Source: Methylobacterium sp. Leaf118 (GTDB lineage: Bacteria; Pseudomonadota; Alphaproteobacteria; Rhizobiales; Beijerinckiaceae). Taken from it: 64,000 bases of DNA. The position numbers and the translations under genes were made by a program. The stretch spans positions 1 to 64,000 of the forward strand of contig NZ_CAKLBV010000011.1 of NCBI RefSeq assembly GCF_920984675.1, written 5' to 3'. The notes beneath the pieces are model-generated. The model made no database searches and was not told where the DNA came from. It was given only the letters and a program-made list of their open reading frames with translations. Each line of letters begins with the position of its first letter. Position 1 is the first letter of the stretch. Positions 41,401 through 50,515 of this stretch are shown piece after piece.

Positions 41401-43410
41401 ATGTTCTCTGACACGGACCTCCAGAAGCTGCTCTTCGGGCGCCTGACGCTCGCGGACATTCCCTATCACGAGCCGATCCTGCTCGTGACCTTCGCGGGCG
41501 TCGCCATCGGCGGCCTCGCCGTGCTCGCGACGATCACCTATTTCCGCTTCTGGGGGCCGCTCTGGCGCGACTGGTTCACGTCGGTCGACCACAAGAAGAT
41601 CGGCATCATGTACGTCGTCCTGGCGTTCGTGATGCTGCTGCGGGGCTTCGCCGACGCGCTGCTGATGCGCTCGCAGCAGGCCATCGCCTTCGGAGCGAAC
41701 GAGGGCTACCTGCCGCCGCACCATTACGATCAGATCTTCACCGCCCACGGTGTGATCATGATCTTCTTCGTGGCGATGCCGTTCGTCACCGGGCTGATGA
41801 ACTACGTCGTGCCGCTGCAGATCGGCGCCCGCGACGTCGCCTTCCCGTTCCTCAACAATTTCTCCTTCTGGATGACGGTCTCCGGCGCCATCACCGTGAT
41901 GATCTCGCTCTTCGTCGGCGAGTTCTCGCGGGCGACCTGGCTCGGCTATCCGCCCCTCTCGGGCGCCGACATGAGTCCCGGCGTCGGAGTCGATTACTGG
42001 ATCTGGGGCCTGCAGATCGCCGGCATCGGCACGACCTTGTCGGGCATCAACCTGATCGCGACCATCGTGAAGATGCGAGCGCCCGGCATGTCGCTGATGA
42101 AGATGCCGATCTTCTGCTGGACCTCGCTCTGCACCAACGTGCTGATCGTCGCCGCCTTCCCGATCCTTGCCGCCGTTCTCGTGCTGCTGACCCTCGACCG
42201 CTACGTCGGCACGCATTTCTTCACGAACGACCTCGGCGGCAACCCGATGATGTACTTCAACCTCATCTGGATCTGGGGCCACCCGGAGGTCTACATCCTC
42301 ATCCTGCCGGCGTTCGGCATCTTCTCCGAGGTCACCTCGACCTTCTGCGGCAAGCGCCTGTTCGGCTACACCTCGATGGTCTACGCGACCGTCGTGATCA
42401 CGATCCTGTCCTACCTCGTGTGGCTGCATCACTTCTTCACGATGGGCTCGGGCGCCAACGTGAATTCGTTCTTCGGCATCACGACGATGATCATTTCGAT
42501 CCCGACCGGCGCCAAGATCTTCAACTGGCTGTTCACGATGTATCGCGGCCGGATCCGGTTCGAGGTGCCGATGCTGTGGACCGTGAGCTTCATGGTCACC
42601 TTCGTGATCGGCGGCATGACCGGCGTGCTGCTCGCCGTGCCCCCGGCCGACTTTGTGCTCCACAACTCGCTGTTCCTGATCGCCCACTTCCACAACGTGA
42701 TCATCGGCGGCGTGCTGTTCGGCATGTTCGCCGGCGTGAACTATTGGTGGCCCAAGGCCTTCGGCTTCAAGCTCGACGACTTCTGGGGCAAGGTCAGCTT
42801 CTGGTTCTGGACGATCGGCTTCTACGTCGCCTTCATGCCGCTCTACGTGCTGGGGCTCATGGGCGTCACGCGCCGGGCCCAGCATTTCGAGGACACCGCG
42901 CTGCAGCCCTGGTTCATCGTCGCCGCCCTCGGCGCGGGTCTGATCGCGCTCGGCATCGGCGCGACGATCGTGCAGATCGCGGTCTCGATCAAAAACCGCG
43001 AGGCGCTGCGCGACACCACAGGCGACCCGTGGGGCGGACGCACGCTGGAATGGTCGACCTCGTCGCCGCCGCCGGACTACAACTTCGCCTTCACGCCGGT
43101 CGTGCATCAGCTCGATGCGTGGTGGCAGATGAAGAACCGCAACTTCGCGCGGCCGGCCACCGGCTTCCACGCGATCCACATGCCGAGGAACACCGCCACC
43201 GGCGTCATCCTCGGCCTGATCAGCATCGTCTTCTCGTTCGCCATGATCTGGTACATCTGGTGGCTGGCGGCGCTGACCTTCGCGGCAACGATCGTCATCT
43301 CGATCCTTCACACCTTCAACTACAACCGTGATTTCTATATCCCGGCTGAGACGGTGGTCCGCACCGAAGGGCAGCGGACCGACGCGCTCGCCGTGGCGGG
43401 ACGGGCCTGA
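41401..43410 (+). CDS. cyoB: cytochrome bo quinol oxidase subunit I
   Basis: The 669-residue heme-copper catalytic subunit that reduces oxygen to water and pumps protons. About 14-15 membrane segments are visible. The heme and copper ligands occur in [20 protein letters not shown] (the His-Tyr cross-link region) and [12 protein letters not shown], and HFHNVIIGG contains further His ligands. The length and C-terminal extra helices match quinol oxidases rather than cytochrome c oxidases. It is second in the operon, and cyoC starts 5 bases after its stop. Confidence 0.97.
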   Translation: MFSDTDLQKLLFGRLTLADIPYHEPILLVTFAGVAIGGLAVLATITYFRFWGPLWRDWFTSVDHKKIGIMYVVLAFVMLLRGFADALLMRSQQAIAFGANEGYLPPHHYDQIFTAHGVIMIFFVAMPFVTGLMNYVVPLQIGARDVAFPFLNNFSFWMTVSGAITVMISLFVGEFSRATWLGYPPLSGADMSPGVGVDYWIWGLQIAGIGTTLSGINLIATIVKMRAPGMSLMKMPIFCWTSLCTNVLIVAAFPILAAVLVLLTLDRYVGTHFFTNDLGGNPMMYFNLIWIWGHPEVYILILPAFGIFSEVTSTFCGKRLFGYTSMVYATVVITILSYLVWLHHFFTMGSGANVNSFFGITTMIISIPTGAKIFNWLFTMYRGRIRFEVPMLWTVSFMVTFVIGGMTGVLLAVPPADFVLHNSLFLIAHFHNVIIGGVLFGMFAGVNYWWPKAFGFKLDDFWGKVSFWFWTIGFYVAFMPLYVLGLMGVTRRAQHFEDTALQPWFIVAALGAGLIALGIGATIVQIAVSIKNREALRDTTGDPWGGRTLEWSTSSPPPDYNFAFTPVVHQLDAWWQMKNRNFARPATGFHAIHMPRNTATGVILGLISIVFSFAMIWYIWWLAALTFAATIVISILHTFNYNRDFYIPAETVVRTEGQRTDALAVAGRA

Positions 43411-43415
43411 GCGAG

Positions 43416-44066
43416 ATGGCAACCCACGCAATCGACGCGCTGCACCGGGATTCGGTGGCGGAGCCGGACGACGTGCCGGTGTTCCAGGACCTGGAGGGCG
43501 AGCATCACCCAGAAGGGAGCACGATGCTCGGCTTCTGGATGTACCTGATGAGCGACTGCCTCATCTTCACGGTCCTGTTCGCCACCTACGCCGTGCTCGG
43601 CCGCAACTACGCGGCCGGCCCCTCGCCCAAGGACCTGTTCGACCTAAGCCTCGTCGCGGTGAACACCGCGATGCTGCTGTTCTCCTCCATCACCTACGGC
43701 TTCGCCATGCTGGCGATGGAGCGGGACGATCTGCCGAAGACGCAGCTCTGGCTCGCCGTCACCGGCCTGTTCGGCGCGGCCTTCATCGGCATCGAGCTCT
43801 ACGAGTTCGCCCACCTGATCCACGAGGGCGCCACCCCGCAGCGCAGCGCCTTCCTGTCGGCCTTCTTCACCCTGGTCGGCACCCACGGCCTGCACGTCAC
43901 CTTCGGCCTGCTCTGGCTCGGGGTGCTGATGCTGCAGCTGCGCCAGCGTGGGCTCATCGTCGAGAATCGGCGCCGGCTGATGTGCCTCTCGATGTTCTGG
44001 CACTTCCTCGACGTCATCTGGATCGGCGTCTTCACCTTCGTGTACCTGATGGGAGTGCTGCAATGA
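43416..44066 (+). CDS. cyoC: cytochrome bo quinol oxidase subunit III
   Basis: A 216-residue membrane protein with five helices. [17 protein letters not shown] and [25 protein letters not shown] are standard subunit III segments. Its stop overlaps the start of cyoD (ATGA). Confidence 0.95.
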   Translation: MATHAIDALHRDSVAEPDDVPVFQDLEGEHHPEGSTMLGFWMYLMSDCLIFTVLFATYAVLGRNYAAGPSPKDLFDLSLVAVNTAMLLFSSITYGFAMLAMERDDLPKTQLWLAVTGLFGAAFIGIELYEFAHLIHEGATPQRSAFLSAFFTLVGTHGLHVTFGLLWLGVLMLQLRQRGLIVENRRRLMCLSMFWHFLDVIWIGVFTFVYLMGVLQ

Positions 44067-44458
44067 GCGGCGCAGCGGGCGGACATTCCGCACATGGTCA
44101 CGGCGAGAGCGGGCATGGGGATGCCCACGGGCACGGCTCGTTCAAGGATTACGTGACCGGCTTCGTCCTGTCGGTGATCCTGACCGCGATTCCGTTCTGG
44201 CTGGTGATGGGCAACGTCATCGCCGACAAGGTGATCACGTCCGTGATCATCCTCGCCCTGGCCGCCGTACAGATGGTGGTCCACATGATCTACTTCCTGC
44301 ACATGAACACGAAGTCGGAAGGTGGCTGGACCTTCCTGGCGCTGATCTTCACGGTCACGATCGTGGCGATCACCCTGTGCGGCTCGATCTGGGTGATGCA
44401 TCACCTCAACGCCAACATGATGCCGATCTCCGCCGAGGACGCGCGCCACGCCCCCTGA
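44063..44458 (+). CDS. cyoD: cytochrome bo quinol oxidase subunit IV
   Basis: A 131-residue subunit with a His- and Gly-rich N terminus ([13 protein letters not shown]) and three membrane helices, ending MHHLNANMM. The middle helix carries [10 protein letters not shown], conserved in CyoD. The gene overlaps cyoC by 4 bases. Downstream the surf1 gene starts at an uncertain point that may overlap the cyoD end. Confidence 0.95.
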   Translation: MSGAAGGHSAHGHGESGHGDAHGHGSFKDYVTGFVLSVILTAIPFWLVMGNVIADKVITSVIILALAAVQMVVHMIYFLHMNTKSEGGWTFLALIFTVTIVAITLCGSIWVMHHLNANMMPISAEDARHAP

Positions 44459-44531
44459 CGCGACGCCGGGGGCGCACGGCCTCACGTTCCGGCGCGCGCT
44501 GCTGGCGCTCGCCGGGCTCTCGGTCGTCGGC

Positions 44532-45206
44532 GTGTTTCTCGCGCTCGGCACATGGCAGCTGCAGCGCCGGGCCTGGAAGCTCGACCTGATCGAGCGGGTC
44601 GAGTCCCGCGTCGGCGCCCCTGCGGTCGCGCCGCCGGGCCGGGCGGAATGGGGGCGTCTCGACCCCGATGCGATCGCCTATCGCCGGGTGCGCCTCTCTG
44701 GCCGTTTCGACGACGGGCGATCGACCCTGGTCCAGGCCCTGACCGAGCGCGGCGCCGGGTTCTGGGTCCTGACCCCGCTCCGCACGGATCCAGACTCCAG
44801 CCTCGAAGGCGCGACCGTGCTGGTCAACCGCGGCTTCGTGCCGACCGGGCACCGCGCCCGCGCCGACCGGGCCGCGAGCGAAGGCGCGGTCACGGTCACG
44901 GGCCTCGTGCGGCTCACGGAGCCCGACGGCAGCGTCCTGCGGGGCAACGATCCGGCTGCCGACCGCTGGTATTCCCGCGATGTCGCCGCCATCGCGGCCG
45001 CGCGCGGCCTGCCGAAGGGCGACGTCGCGCCCTACTTCGTCGATGCGGACGCGACCCCCAATCCCGGCGGCCTGCCCGTCGGCGGCCTCACCGTCATCGC
45101 CTTCCGCAACCACCACCTCGTCTACGCCTTGACCTGGTACGCCCTCGCCCTGATGAGCGCGGGTGCTCTGATCTACGCGCTACGGTCGCCTCCGGCGCAG
45201 GCGTAA
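44532..45206 (+). CDS. SURF1 family oxidase assembly protein
   Basis: SURF1 proteins help insert heme into heme-copper oxidases, consistent with a place right after cyoABCD. The conserved LGTWQLQRRAWK after the first helix and the C-terminal FRNHHLVYALTWYALALM are present. The first standard start codon in frame is GTG 44532, which would cut off most of the first membrane helix. Codons upstream continue the family-like sequence (LTFRRALLALAGLSVVGVF) in frame back to about 44448, with no ATG, GTG or TTG. At 44448 an ACG codon stands where an ATG would have fitted. The true start is therefore unsettled; the body of the gene is intact. Confidence 0.85.
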   Translation: MFLALGTWQLQRRAWKLDLIERVESRVGAPAVAPPGRAEWGRLDPDAIAYRRVRLSGRFDDGRSTLVQALTERGAGFWVLTPLRTDPDSSLEGATVLVNRGFVPTGHRARADRAASEGAVTVTGLVRLTEPDGSVLRGNDPAADRWYSRDVAAIAAARGLPKGDVAPYFVDADATPNPGGLPVGGLTVIAFRNHHLVYALTWYALALMSAGALIYALRSPPAQA

Positions 45207-45566
45207 GACCCATCGACCATGGCGTCCGCGACGGTACGGCCGGCCGCGGCAGGGTCTCAAACGATCCGTCCTCAATCCGCGTGATCATCTTTCGCTTTCC
45301 AAAACGATGTTTTCCGCTCACGCTCATCAAATTCGGGTTAGCCCTCCGGCGCCTGGATGTTATGCCTCGAATCAGTGTCCCGAAATGGAGCAACGGGTGT
45401 CGCTCCCTCCGTCTCTCCTGATCCCCATGAAAGTGACGCAGCCCGTCGCAGCGTGGGGAAAGAAAGCGGCCGATCGGCGTTGGGTGGCTATCTCTCATGC
45501 TGCGGAGACGACATGCAGGTGCCGCCCTCCCGAGACTGGGCATCATCCGAACCGTTGGAGAGGCCG
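45207..45566. other. intergenic region after surf1
   Basis: No convincing gene is seen in this 360-base stretch. An AT-rich patch near 45290-45330 may hold a promoter for the next gene, and short inverted repeats such as around 45298 are imperfect. Confidence 0.35.
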
Positions 45567-45932
45567 ATGCACGCTCTCGCGATCTCGGCCACGGCGTCGG
45601 TCCCCGAGCCCCTGGCTGGCTTGATCACCGCGATGGATCGAACCTTGGTCGGCTTGGCCGAGGAGGGCGGCGGCCGCAACGAGTTGCACGCGTTGCGCAA
45701 CCATCTCTCCGATCTCTGCGTCCTGACCGAGGAAGCACCACGGATCCTGCGGGCGGTCGACCGCCTCGTTGTGGCCGGCGACCGTCTCGGCGAGGCGGCC
45801 CTGGCCTCGCGGGGCCGCGACTGGCGGGCGCCGCGTCTCGTCAAAGCCCGCGCGGCGCTGGCCGCTCTCGAACGAACCCTGGCGGGCGCTCGTCCGAGCC
45901 GGATCGCGACACGATTGAACCGGGGCTGGTAG
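45567..45932 (+). CDS. hypothetical protein, helical
   Basis: A 121-residue soluble protein without signal or membrane segment, predicted mostly helical (LVGLAEEGGGRNELHALRNHLSDL, then VKARAALAALERTLAG). A GGAGAGG ribosome binding sequence lies just before ATG 45567; an ATG at 45513 would add 18 residues. I recognise no family. It is the last chromosomal gene before the tRNA-Lys used as integration site. Confidence 0.6.
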   Translation: MHALAISATASVPEPLAGLITAMDRTLVGLAEEGGGRNELHALRNHLSDLCVLTEEAPRILRAVDRLVVAGDRLGEAALASRGRDWRAPRLVKARAALAALERTLAGARPSRIATRLNRGW

Positions 45933-46100
45933 CCGTCCGGCGCGACGGAACCGAGGGCGAACGAGGCCCTCCACAGGGTGGGGCGATCAGCCGACCAACA
46001 AGCCTGCGGGTCCGAGTTGACCCCTACGCCCCGAGCCCCTATTGCGAGCCTCGCGCACCGGCCGCGCCCCTCTCTGCGGGCGGTTTTGGCGATACGGTGC

Positions 46101-46176
<76 letters not shown>

Positions 46177-46221
46177 CAAAATCAACGACTTAGCTGAAAT
46201 CTCCGAGCAACCGCCCTGGCA

Positions 46222-46241
46222 GGGGTAACGCGCAGGGTAAC
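46222..46241. promoter_or_regulatory. GGGGTAAC repeats, probable integrase arm sites (left)
   Basis: GGGGTAAC at 46222-46229 and AGGGTAAC at 46234-46241 lie in direct orientation 12 bases apart, about 45 bases inside the left attachment core. The same octamer clusters inside the right end. Such distributions are typical of arm-type binding sites of tyrosine integrases. Confidence 0.6.
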
Positions 46242-46368
46242 AGCAGGTGGTTTCGCGGCTGTCGTGGAATTTGCGAGCTGCACGCCGTGCACCAACCCAA
46301 TCCGGGTTTCACCCGCATGCTCCATGAACCCCGCTGCCATCCGCTGGTTGGCTCGGTGGAGGTGCATC

Positions 46369-46608
46369 ATGGCTGACACGACCAACCGAACCGACGATCT
46401 TGCGGTCCGGCAATACGGCGCCACGGACCCGAGGGCGTCGAAGGGCGATGGCAGCGCGGCCGACCACGCCGCAGACAATCAGCCTGAGGCGCCGGATCCG
46501 CCGCGCCTGACCCCGCAGGGGCACAGCTTCGGCACGGCCTCGGGCGAGGACAGCACCGATCCGCAGGGTGGCGCCAAGGAAGGCCAGAGCGACCCGGCTG
46601 AGGGATAG
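46369..46608 (+). CDS. small acidic hypothetical protein
   Basis: A 79-residue hydrophilic protein rich in Asp, Gly, Ala and Pro (for example SAADHAADNQPEAPDPP), probably disordered. GGAGG lies 4-8 bases upstream of ATG 46369. No family is recognised. It is the first gene inside the left end of the element and the next gene starts 5 bases after its stop. Confidence 0.5.
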   Translation: MADTTNRTDDLAVRQYGATDPRASKGDGSAADHAADNQPEAPDPPRLTPQGHSFGTASGEDSTDPQGGAKEGQSDPAEG

Positions 46609-46613
46609 GAGCG

Positions 46614-46898
46614 GTGGCCTTCAACAGGCTTGCGCGTTCGAAGATTGCCCATCAGGCTGCCGCGATGGCTGATGAGGTTTCACCGCAGCGTCCGCTGCCT
46701 GAATGCCTGACGCGCTTCCTTTCGGATCCGGCACCGCGGGCACTGCCGCTGCCCGCTCATCCTTTCCCCCAGCCCCAGAGCGGCGACGGGCGGCCAGCCA
46801 CGCCCAACCGCGCCTCGCCGATCTTCCTGGCCTGGGCGCTCGCCTACAAGGTCCTCGGCTTCGTGATCGTCGGCACGATGTGGCAGCGCATGCGGTAG
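46614..46898 (+). CDS. hypothetical protein with one membrane segment
   Basis: A 94-residue protein starting with GTG and preceded by an AGGAG sequence. It is Pro-rich, with a single hydrophobic stretch near the C terminus (FLAWALAYKVLGFVIVGTMW). No family is recognised. It sits in a run of small genes at the left end of the element, possibly cargo. Confidence 0.5.
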   Translation: MAFNRLARSKIAHQAAAMADEVSPQRPLPECLTRFLSDPAPRALPLPAHPFPQPQSGDGRPATPNRASPIFLAWALAYKVLGFVIVGTMWQRMR

Positions 46899-46920
46899 GG
46901 GACCTCGGCTCGACCCGCGC

Positions 46921-47091
46921 ATGACCCGGGACGATCTCGGGGGGAAAGTCCGGTGCGCGGCCTGCGGCCACCGCGGCGGTCACGTCATGAAGGACATGCA
47001 CGCGTACTACGAGCGGTTGCGAGCCGAGGGCTGGGATTGCTCGCCGGGATCGTGGGGGCCGGCGCCGGGGGCGAAGGGGGATGAGCTATGA
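46921..47091 (+). CDS. 56-residue zinc-ribbon-like protein
   Basis: A short gene ending in TGA 47089-47091 whose last bases overlap the next start (ATGA). The protein has CAACGHRGGH near its N terminus, a CxxCG knuckle followed by a His, and a later Cys in GWDCSPG; a zinc-binding knuckle is plausible. The segment KDMHAYYERLRAEGWDC resembles short zinc-finger proteins in Methylobacterium elements. Its overlap with the following gene supports translation. Confidence 0.5.
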   Translation: MTRDDLGGKVRCAACGHRGGHVMKDMHAYYERLRAEGWDCSPGSWGPAPGAKGDEL

Positions 47092-47738
47092 GCGTATATT
47101 GCTTCTTTAAAGACTTTGCTGGACCGATAAGCACGACATTGGCGGCAGCAGCTGCTGCAAGTATTACATACATATTTGCACGCAAACAGGCAAGAACGGC
47201 AGAAATCCAAGCAAAGATTGCTTTGGAGAAATTGAAGTATGATACTCTTAGCCAGCGTCTTGATGTTGTGGACGCCGTAGAAGAAATGATAGCTGCGTCA
47301 ATAAATACAAGCGACGGTCAGCTAGCCGACACGCAAAAACTAATTCTAATACGAGCTCGTGTAAAAAGGGCTAGTTTCTATTTTCCACCAGAGGTGATTG
47401 TATATCTGAGCAATATTGTCAATAAATGTTTTGACGCAGCTCAGTATCAGCCCACCAAACCTATTGCGGAGCGCCGTGCTTGGGATGAGGGCAATCGCGC
47501 CTCATACGAGGCAGAAATAAAAGAAAGATTAGAGGCTAGAAGGTATCTATCTAAGGAAGGAAATAAAATACCAGAATTGCTTCGGCCTCATATTGCTGTA
47601 GATCTGTTCCAAGATACACGCCTGGCACCAAGCGCGCAGCATGAGGCCAGGATAAGAAAGCTCACCCGTGGCACCATCTCGATATTAGTATTAATCTTCT
47701 TCCTTGCAAGCGCGGCAGTGATCAGTCGCCTTGCCTAA
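47088..47738 (+). CDS. AT-rich membrane protein of unknown function
   Basis: A 216-residue protein. A hydrophobic segment near residues 10-29 (GPISTTLAAAAAASITYIFA) is followed by a long helical, probably coiled-coil cytosolic region (residues about 30-190) and a C-terminal membrane segment (ISILVLIFFLASAAVI). The DNA is far richer in A and T than all neighbouring genes, which points to recent transfer from another host. No family is recognised. The ATG overlaps the stop of the 56-residue gene. Confidence 0.75.
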   Translation: MSVYCFFKDFAGPISTTLAAAAAASITYIFARKQARTAEIQAKIALEKLKYDTLSQRLDVVDAVEEMIAASINTSDGQLADTQKLILIRARVKRASFYFPPEVIVYLSNIVNKCFDAAQYQPTKPIAERRAWDEGNRASYEAEIKERLEARRYLSKEGNKIPELLRPHIAVDLFQDTRLAPSAQHEARIRKLTRGTISILVLIFFLASAAVISRLA

Positions 47739-47823
47739 TTATAAAATTAATCCCCTTGATGTTGATCTGCGTTACCGCTGAACAAGGCTAGAAGCCTGGG
47801 CATTGCCGAGCAGCAGGCACAAA

Positions 47824-47850
47824 CCCCGCCGCGGCTTTCGCCGGGCGGGG
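47824..47850. terminator. hairpin in the degraded segment
   Basis: CCCCGCC at 47824-47830 pairs with GGCGGGG at 47844-47850, with an inner pair around GCGGC. On the minus strand it is followed by GGTTTG, a weak T run, so it could end leftward transcription. Confidence 0.4.
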
Positions 47851-47919
47851 CTGAGGAGGCGCCCATCGGTGAGGAGGGGCATGGGGTCAACGGGTGAGCG
47901 GGGGCGTTTCGTCCCGGCG

Positions 47920-48144
47920 TCACCCGCACTGTGTAGGCCCGCCCCCGTCCGGATCGCGGTAGTCGCGCCCTCGGTCGAGATAGGGGCGCAGCGTGTCCGC
48001 CAGCGGGCGCAGATCGGGCATCACTACCACGTCGCGGGCGTCCTGCCGCTCGGGGGTATTCCTTGCGCCGTTCTGGACGATGACAACAATACTCGGATGC
48101 TGACGCAGACAGGCTTCCTTGAGGCGCTTGGGAGAGCAAAACCC
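47920..48144 (-). pseudogene. remnant of an unidentified gene
   Basis: On the minus strand a 74-codon frame bounded by TAG at 48145-48147 and TGA 47920-47922 contains no start codon, yet its sequence looks like a real protein: PSIVVIVQNGARN, VVVMPDLRPLADTLRPYLDRGRDY. Its beginning is missing, so it is a 5'-truncated fragment. No family is recognised. The region 47739-48454 around it contains nothing else that looks intact. Confidence 0.4.
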
Positions 48145-48454
48145 CTAAGAGCAGCGGGAACTTCGGCCTCGCCAGCTTGCCCGCTTTTTTGAGGACAAAG
48201 AACTTAGAACCCTTTATTTTCAGTGAGTTGGCGACCTCGTCAGTCCCCGTCATTTTTGAGACGGAACGGCAAGGCAATGCCGGCGGCGGCCCTGCTCTAG
48301 GCTATAAGGCTCAGCTACTCCTTGACGTATGCTTGGTCTATCACGACGCAAGAATGCGGTCATCCGCGCATCGTAGCCCGAACCAAGGCTAACGGTAAGC
48401 GTTGGCGTGGGTGAGCTTGCTACCCACATCCGCGTCTTCTCATAGATCGAGAGA

Positions 48455-48820
48455 TTAGGCTGAAGCGCAGCCAGAAATCTCGCGCCAAGCGCGTTCGGCG
48501 TAGAAGGTCGCGCCCATAAGGCTCCAAGCGCCGCGAATCACCACCGCGGCGCCTTTTCCCCGCTTCCGGATGTCCATGTCGACGAAGCGGTTGGTCGCCG
48601 AGCTGACCAGCCCGACGCTGGTCTCCTCCAGCGTGATCTTGATGGTATCGGCGCCGCGCAAATCGGTCAGCCGGGCCATGCCGGGATAGGCTCGATCGAG
48701 GATCGAATAGGCGCACGCGGCAAACCGGGCGTGATCCGTCGGCACCTCGTAGGCGAGATCGGCGCGAGCCGCCGCGGGCGCCAAGGCGAGACCGATACAG
48801 AGCGGTAGGCCCATCCTCAT
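48455..48820 (-). CDS. small secreted hypothetical protein
   Basis: A 121-residue protein with a signal peptide (MRMGLPLCIGLALAPAAARA, cleavage before DLAYEV). The mature part is about 100 residues with two Cys. The start is chosen at the signal peptide; the upstream frame extension is unlike protein. Its role is unknown; as it is the only secreted protein of the element, it may be cargo that alters the host surface. Confidence 0.6.
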   Translation of the reverse strand: MRMGLPLCIGLALAPAAARADLAYEVPTDHARFAACAYSILDRAYPGMARLTDLRGADTIKITLEETSVGLVSSATNRFVDMDIRKRGKGAAVVIRGAWSLMGATFYAERAWREISGCASA

Positions 48821-49138
48821 GCGCCATCCTGACCACGGGTTCGCTTGTGTTGGCAAGGCGGCGCCGGGGGCAAAGAGGGATGAGGCGCTGTAACCGATAG
48901 GCGACGGTCGGTGGATATCCAACCTGTCGTGGCTGAAGGCAGTCGACTTCGTCACCCGCCGACGCCAGCATGGGTGTCCCAAAACGAAAAGCCGCCCCGA
49001 ATGATTCGAGACGGCTTTCGCGGAGGGGCTGGCCGAAACCAAGACACCTTCTGTGCAAGCGGATCTTCATCACGATCCGTAGGGCGTGTCCATCCTTCGG
49101 TCAGCGGTTCTTCACCGCAGTCTGAAGGAAGTGCGATT

Positions 49139-49963
49139 TTGCAACAGCATCTTGATCTCATCCCCCATCGGGTGGGCGGCGACCTCGTATGCCAGCGGCC
49201 GAGTGACGGCTACATCAACGCCACCGCGATGTGTCAGGCGACCGGAAAGCGCTTCCACGACTACATGCGGATCGGGCCCACGCAAGCCTTCCTGGCAGCC
49301 CTGGCGACCGAAACGGGTATACCCGTTCCGACGTTGGTTCAGACACTTAACGGAGGCGATGTCCGCTTCCAAGGCACGTGGGTTCACCCCCAGGTCGCAA
49401 TCAACTTGGCGACGTGGTGCTCGGCGACCTTTGCGGTGCAAGTGAGCAAGTGGGTCTACGACTGGATGTCAGGGCGCACCGCGCTCCGCCCGCAGCTGCC
49501 CTATCACCTGCGCCGTCACATGGCGAACCACCCGAACGTGCCGCCTGGACACTTCTCGATCCTCGTCGAAATGACGACCCTGCTCATCGCCCCCATGGAG
49601 AGCATGGGCTACACGCTGCCGGACCACATGCTGCCAGACATCTCGCAGGGCCGGATCTTCTGCCGATGGCTGCGTGATGAGTGGGGTATCGACACCGACT
49701 CGTTGCCGACCTACCGGCACGACTTCGAAGACGGGCGCGTGGTCTCTCCGAAGGCCTATCCCGACGACATGCTGGCGGCATTCCGCAAGCACTTCTGGAC
49801 GGTGTGGCTGCCCGAGCGGGCGGAGGATTATTTCAGGGGCAAGGATGCGCGCGCCCTGGAGTTCCTGCCGCGCCTGCTAGCCCGAGCCGCCGCTGCCGGA
49901 CTTCCGGCGCCCTTCAAGAGGCTGCCTCCGCGGCCGGTGCCGAAGCAGAAGCGCCGCGCCTGA
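49139..49963 (+). CDS. KilA-N domain protein
   Basis: A 274-residue phage-type protein. The KilA-N domain covers about residues 15-105: DGYINATAMCQATGKRFHDYMR, then TWVHPQVAINLATWCSATFAVQVSKWV. KilA-N proteins are DNA-binding proteins of phages and DNA viruses, often antirepressors. A C-terminal region of about 150 residues is of unknown type. Start TTG 49139 is chosen because AAGGAA precedes it at 49125-49130; the long upstream frame does not look coded. It faces the end of the leftward operon, with a terminator between. Confidence 0.85.
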   Translation: MQQHLDLIPHRVGGDLVCQRPSDGYINATAMCQATGKRFHDYMRIGPTQAFLAALATETGIPVPTLVQTLNGGDVRFQGTWVHPQVAINLATWCSATFAVQVSKWVYDWMSGRTALRPQLPYHLRRHMANHPNVPPGHFSILVEMTTLLIAPMESMGYTLPDHMLPDISQGRIFCRWLRDEWGIDTDSLPTYRHDFEDGRVVSPKAYPDDMLAAFRKHFWTVWLPERAEDYFRGKDARALEFLPRLLARAAAAGLPAPFKRLPPRPVPKQKRRA

Positions 49964-49976
49964 GGCGACAACAAAA

Positions 49977-50005
49977 AGCCCCGCTCCGGTTTCCCGGGCG
50001 GGGCT
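49977..50005 (-). terminator. rho-independent terminator of the leftward phage operon
   Basis: AGCCCCGC at 49977-49984 pairs with GCGGGGCT at 49998-50005. On the minus strand the hairpin is followed by a run of five T residues (complement of AAAAA 49973-49977). It lies about 50 bases after the last gene of the leftward operon and also just beyond the KilA-N gene, for which the reverse strand lacks a T run. Confidence 0.75.
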
Positions 50006-50056
50006 GAGTCTGTTGAGCCGTCTGGAAGGACATAGAAACCGGCACGGCCGTGGGCG

Positions 50057-50515
50057 TCAGGGGCGGGGCGGCATGGGGAGCGCTCCGAAGTCGCCAGGGC
50101 GTAGCAGCGGGCCGAGCTTCGGGCTGCCAAGGCCCGGCAGAGGCGTCGAGGGCTTGGCGTGCGCGCCGATGCGCTTCGCCGCCGCCTCCATGCGGGTCAG
50201 GGCCGAGATAGCGTCCGCCTGCGCCTGCCGGAATTCGGTGGCCGCCTGCACCTCGGCGAGGAAGGCCTGAACGACCGGCTCGGCGCCCTCGAAGAAGCCC
50301 AGGCTCCATTCTTCGATCTCGGCGGCGGTCCATCCATTGTCTGAGAGGCTGTGCGCGCCCGCGTGCTCGGCCCGCTCGAGAGAGGGTGCCAGAGCGCGGA
50401 GTAGGGCCAGATTCGTGCGTGCTCGCTCGACCGCGTTCCGGGCAATTTGCTGTCCGCTGGCCAAGCCATCGAGCCGAGCGGTGGAGGCGGCGCCTGTCGC
50501 GCCGGGGCCGGTCAC
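50057..50515 (-). CDS. hypothetical phage protein, last of the operon
   Basis: A 152-residue protein, mostly helical (ARNAVERARTNLALLRALAPSLERAE, AQADAISALTRMEAAAKRI), with a Pro- and Leu-rich C terminus. The GTG start overlaps the stop of the upstream gene (GTGA). No family is recognised. It follows the tape measure and Ntn-like genes, so a role in tail assembly is possible from position only. Confidence 0.65.
   Translation of the reverse strand: MTGPGATGAASTARLDGLASGQQIARNAVERARTNLALLRALAPSLERAEHAGAHSLSDNGWTAAEIEEWSLGFFEGAEPVVQAFLAEVQAATEFRQAQADAISALTRMEAAAKRIGAHAKPSTPLPGLGSPKLGPLLRPGDFGALPMPPRP

Noticed and set aside
47747-48277. 176-codon minus frame
   Set aside because: Its sequence is Arg-, Pro- and Ser-rich and overlaps the better-looking remnant in another frame; no good start context.
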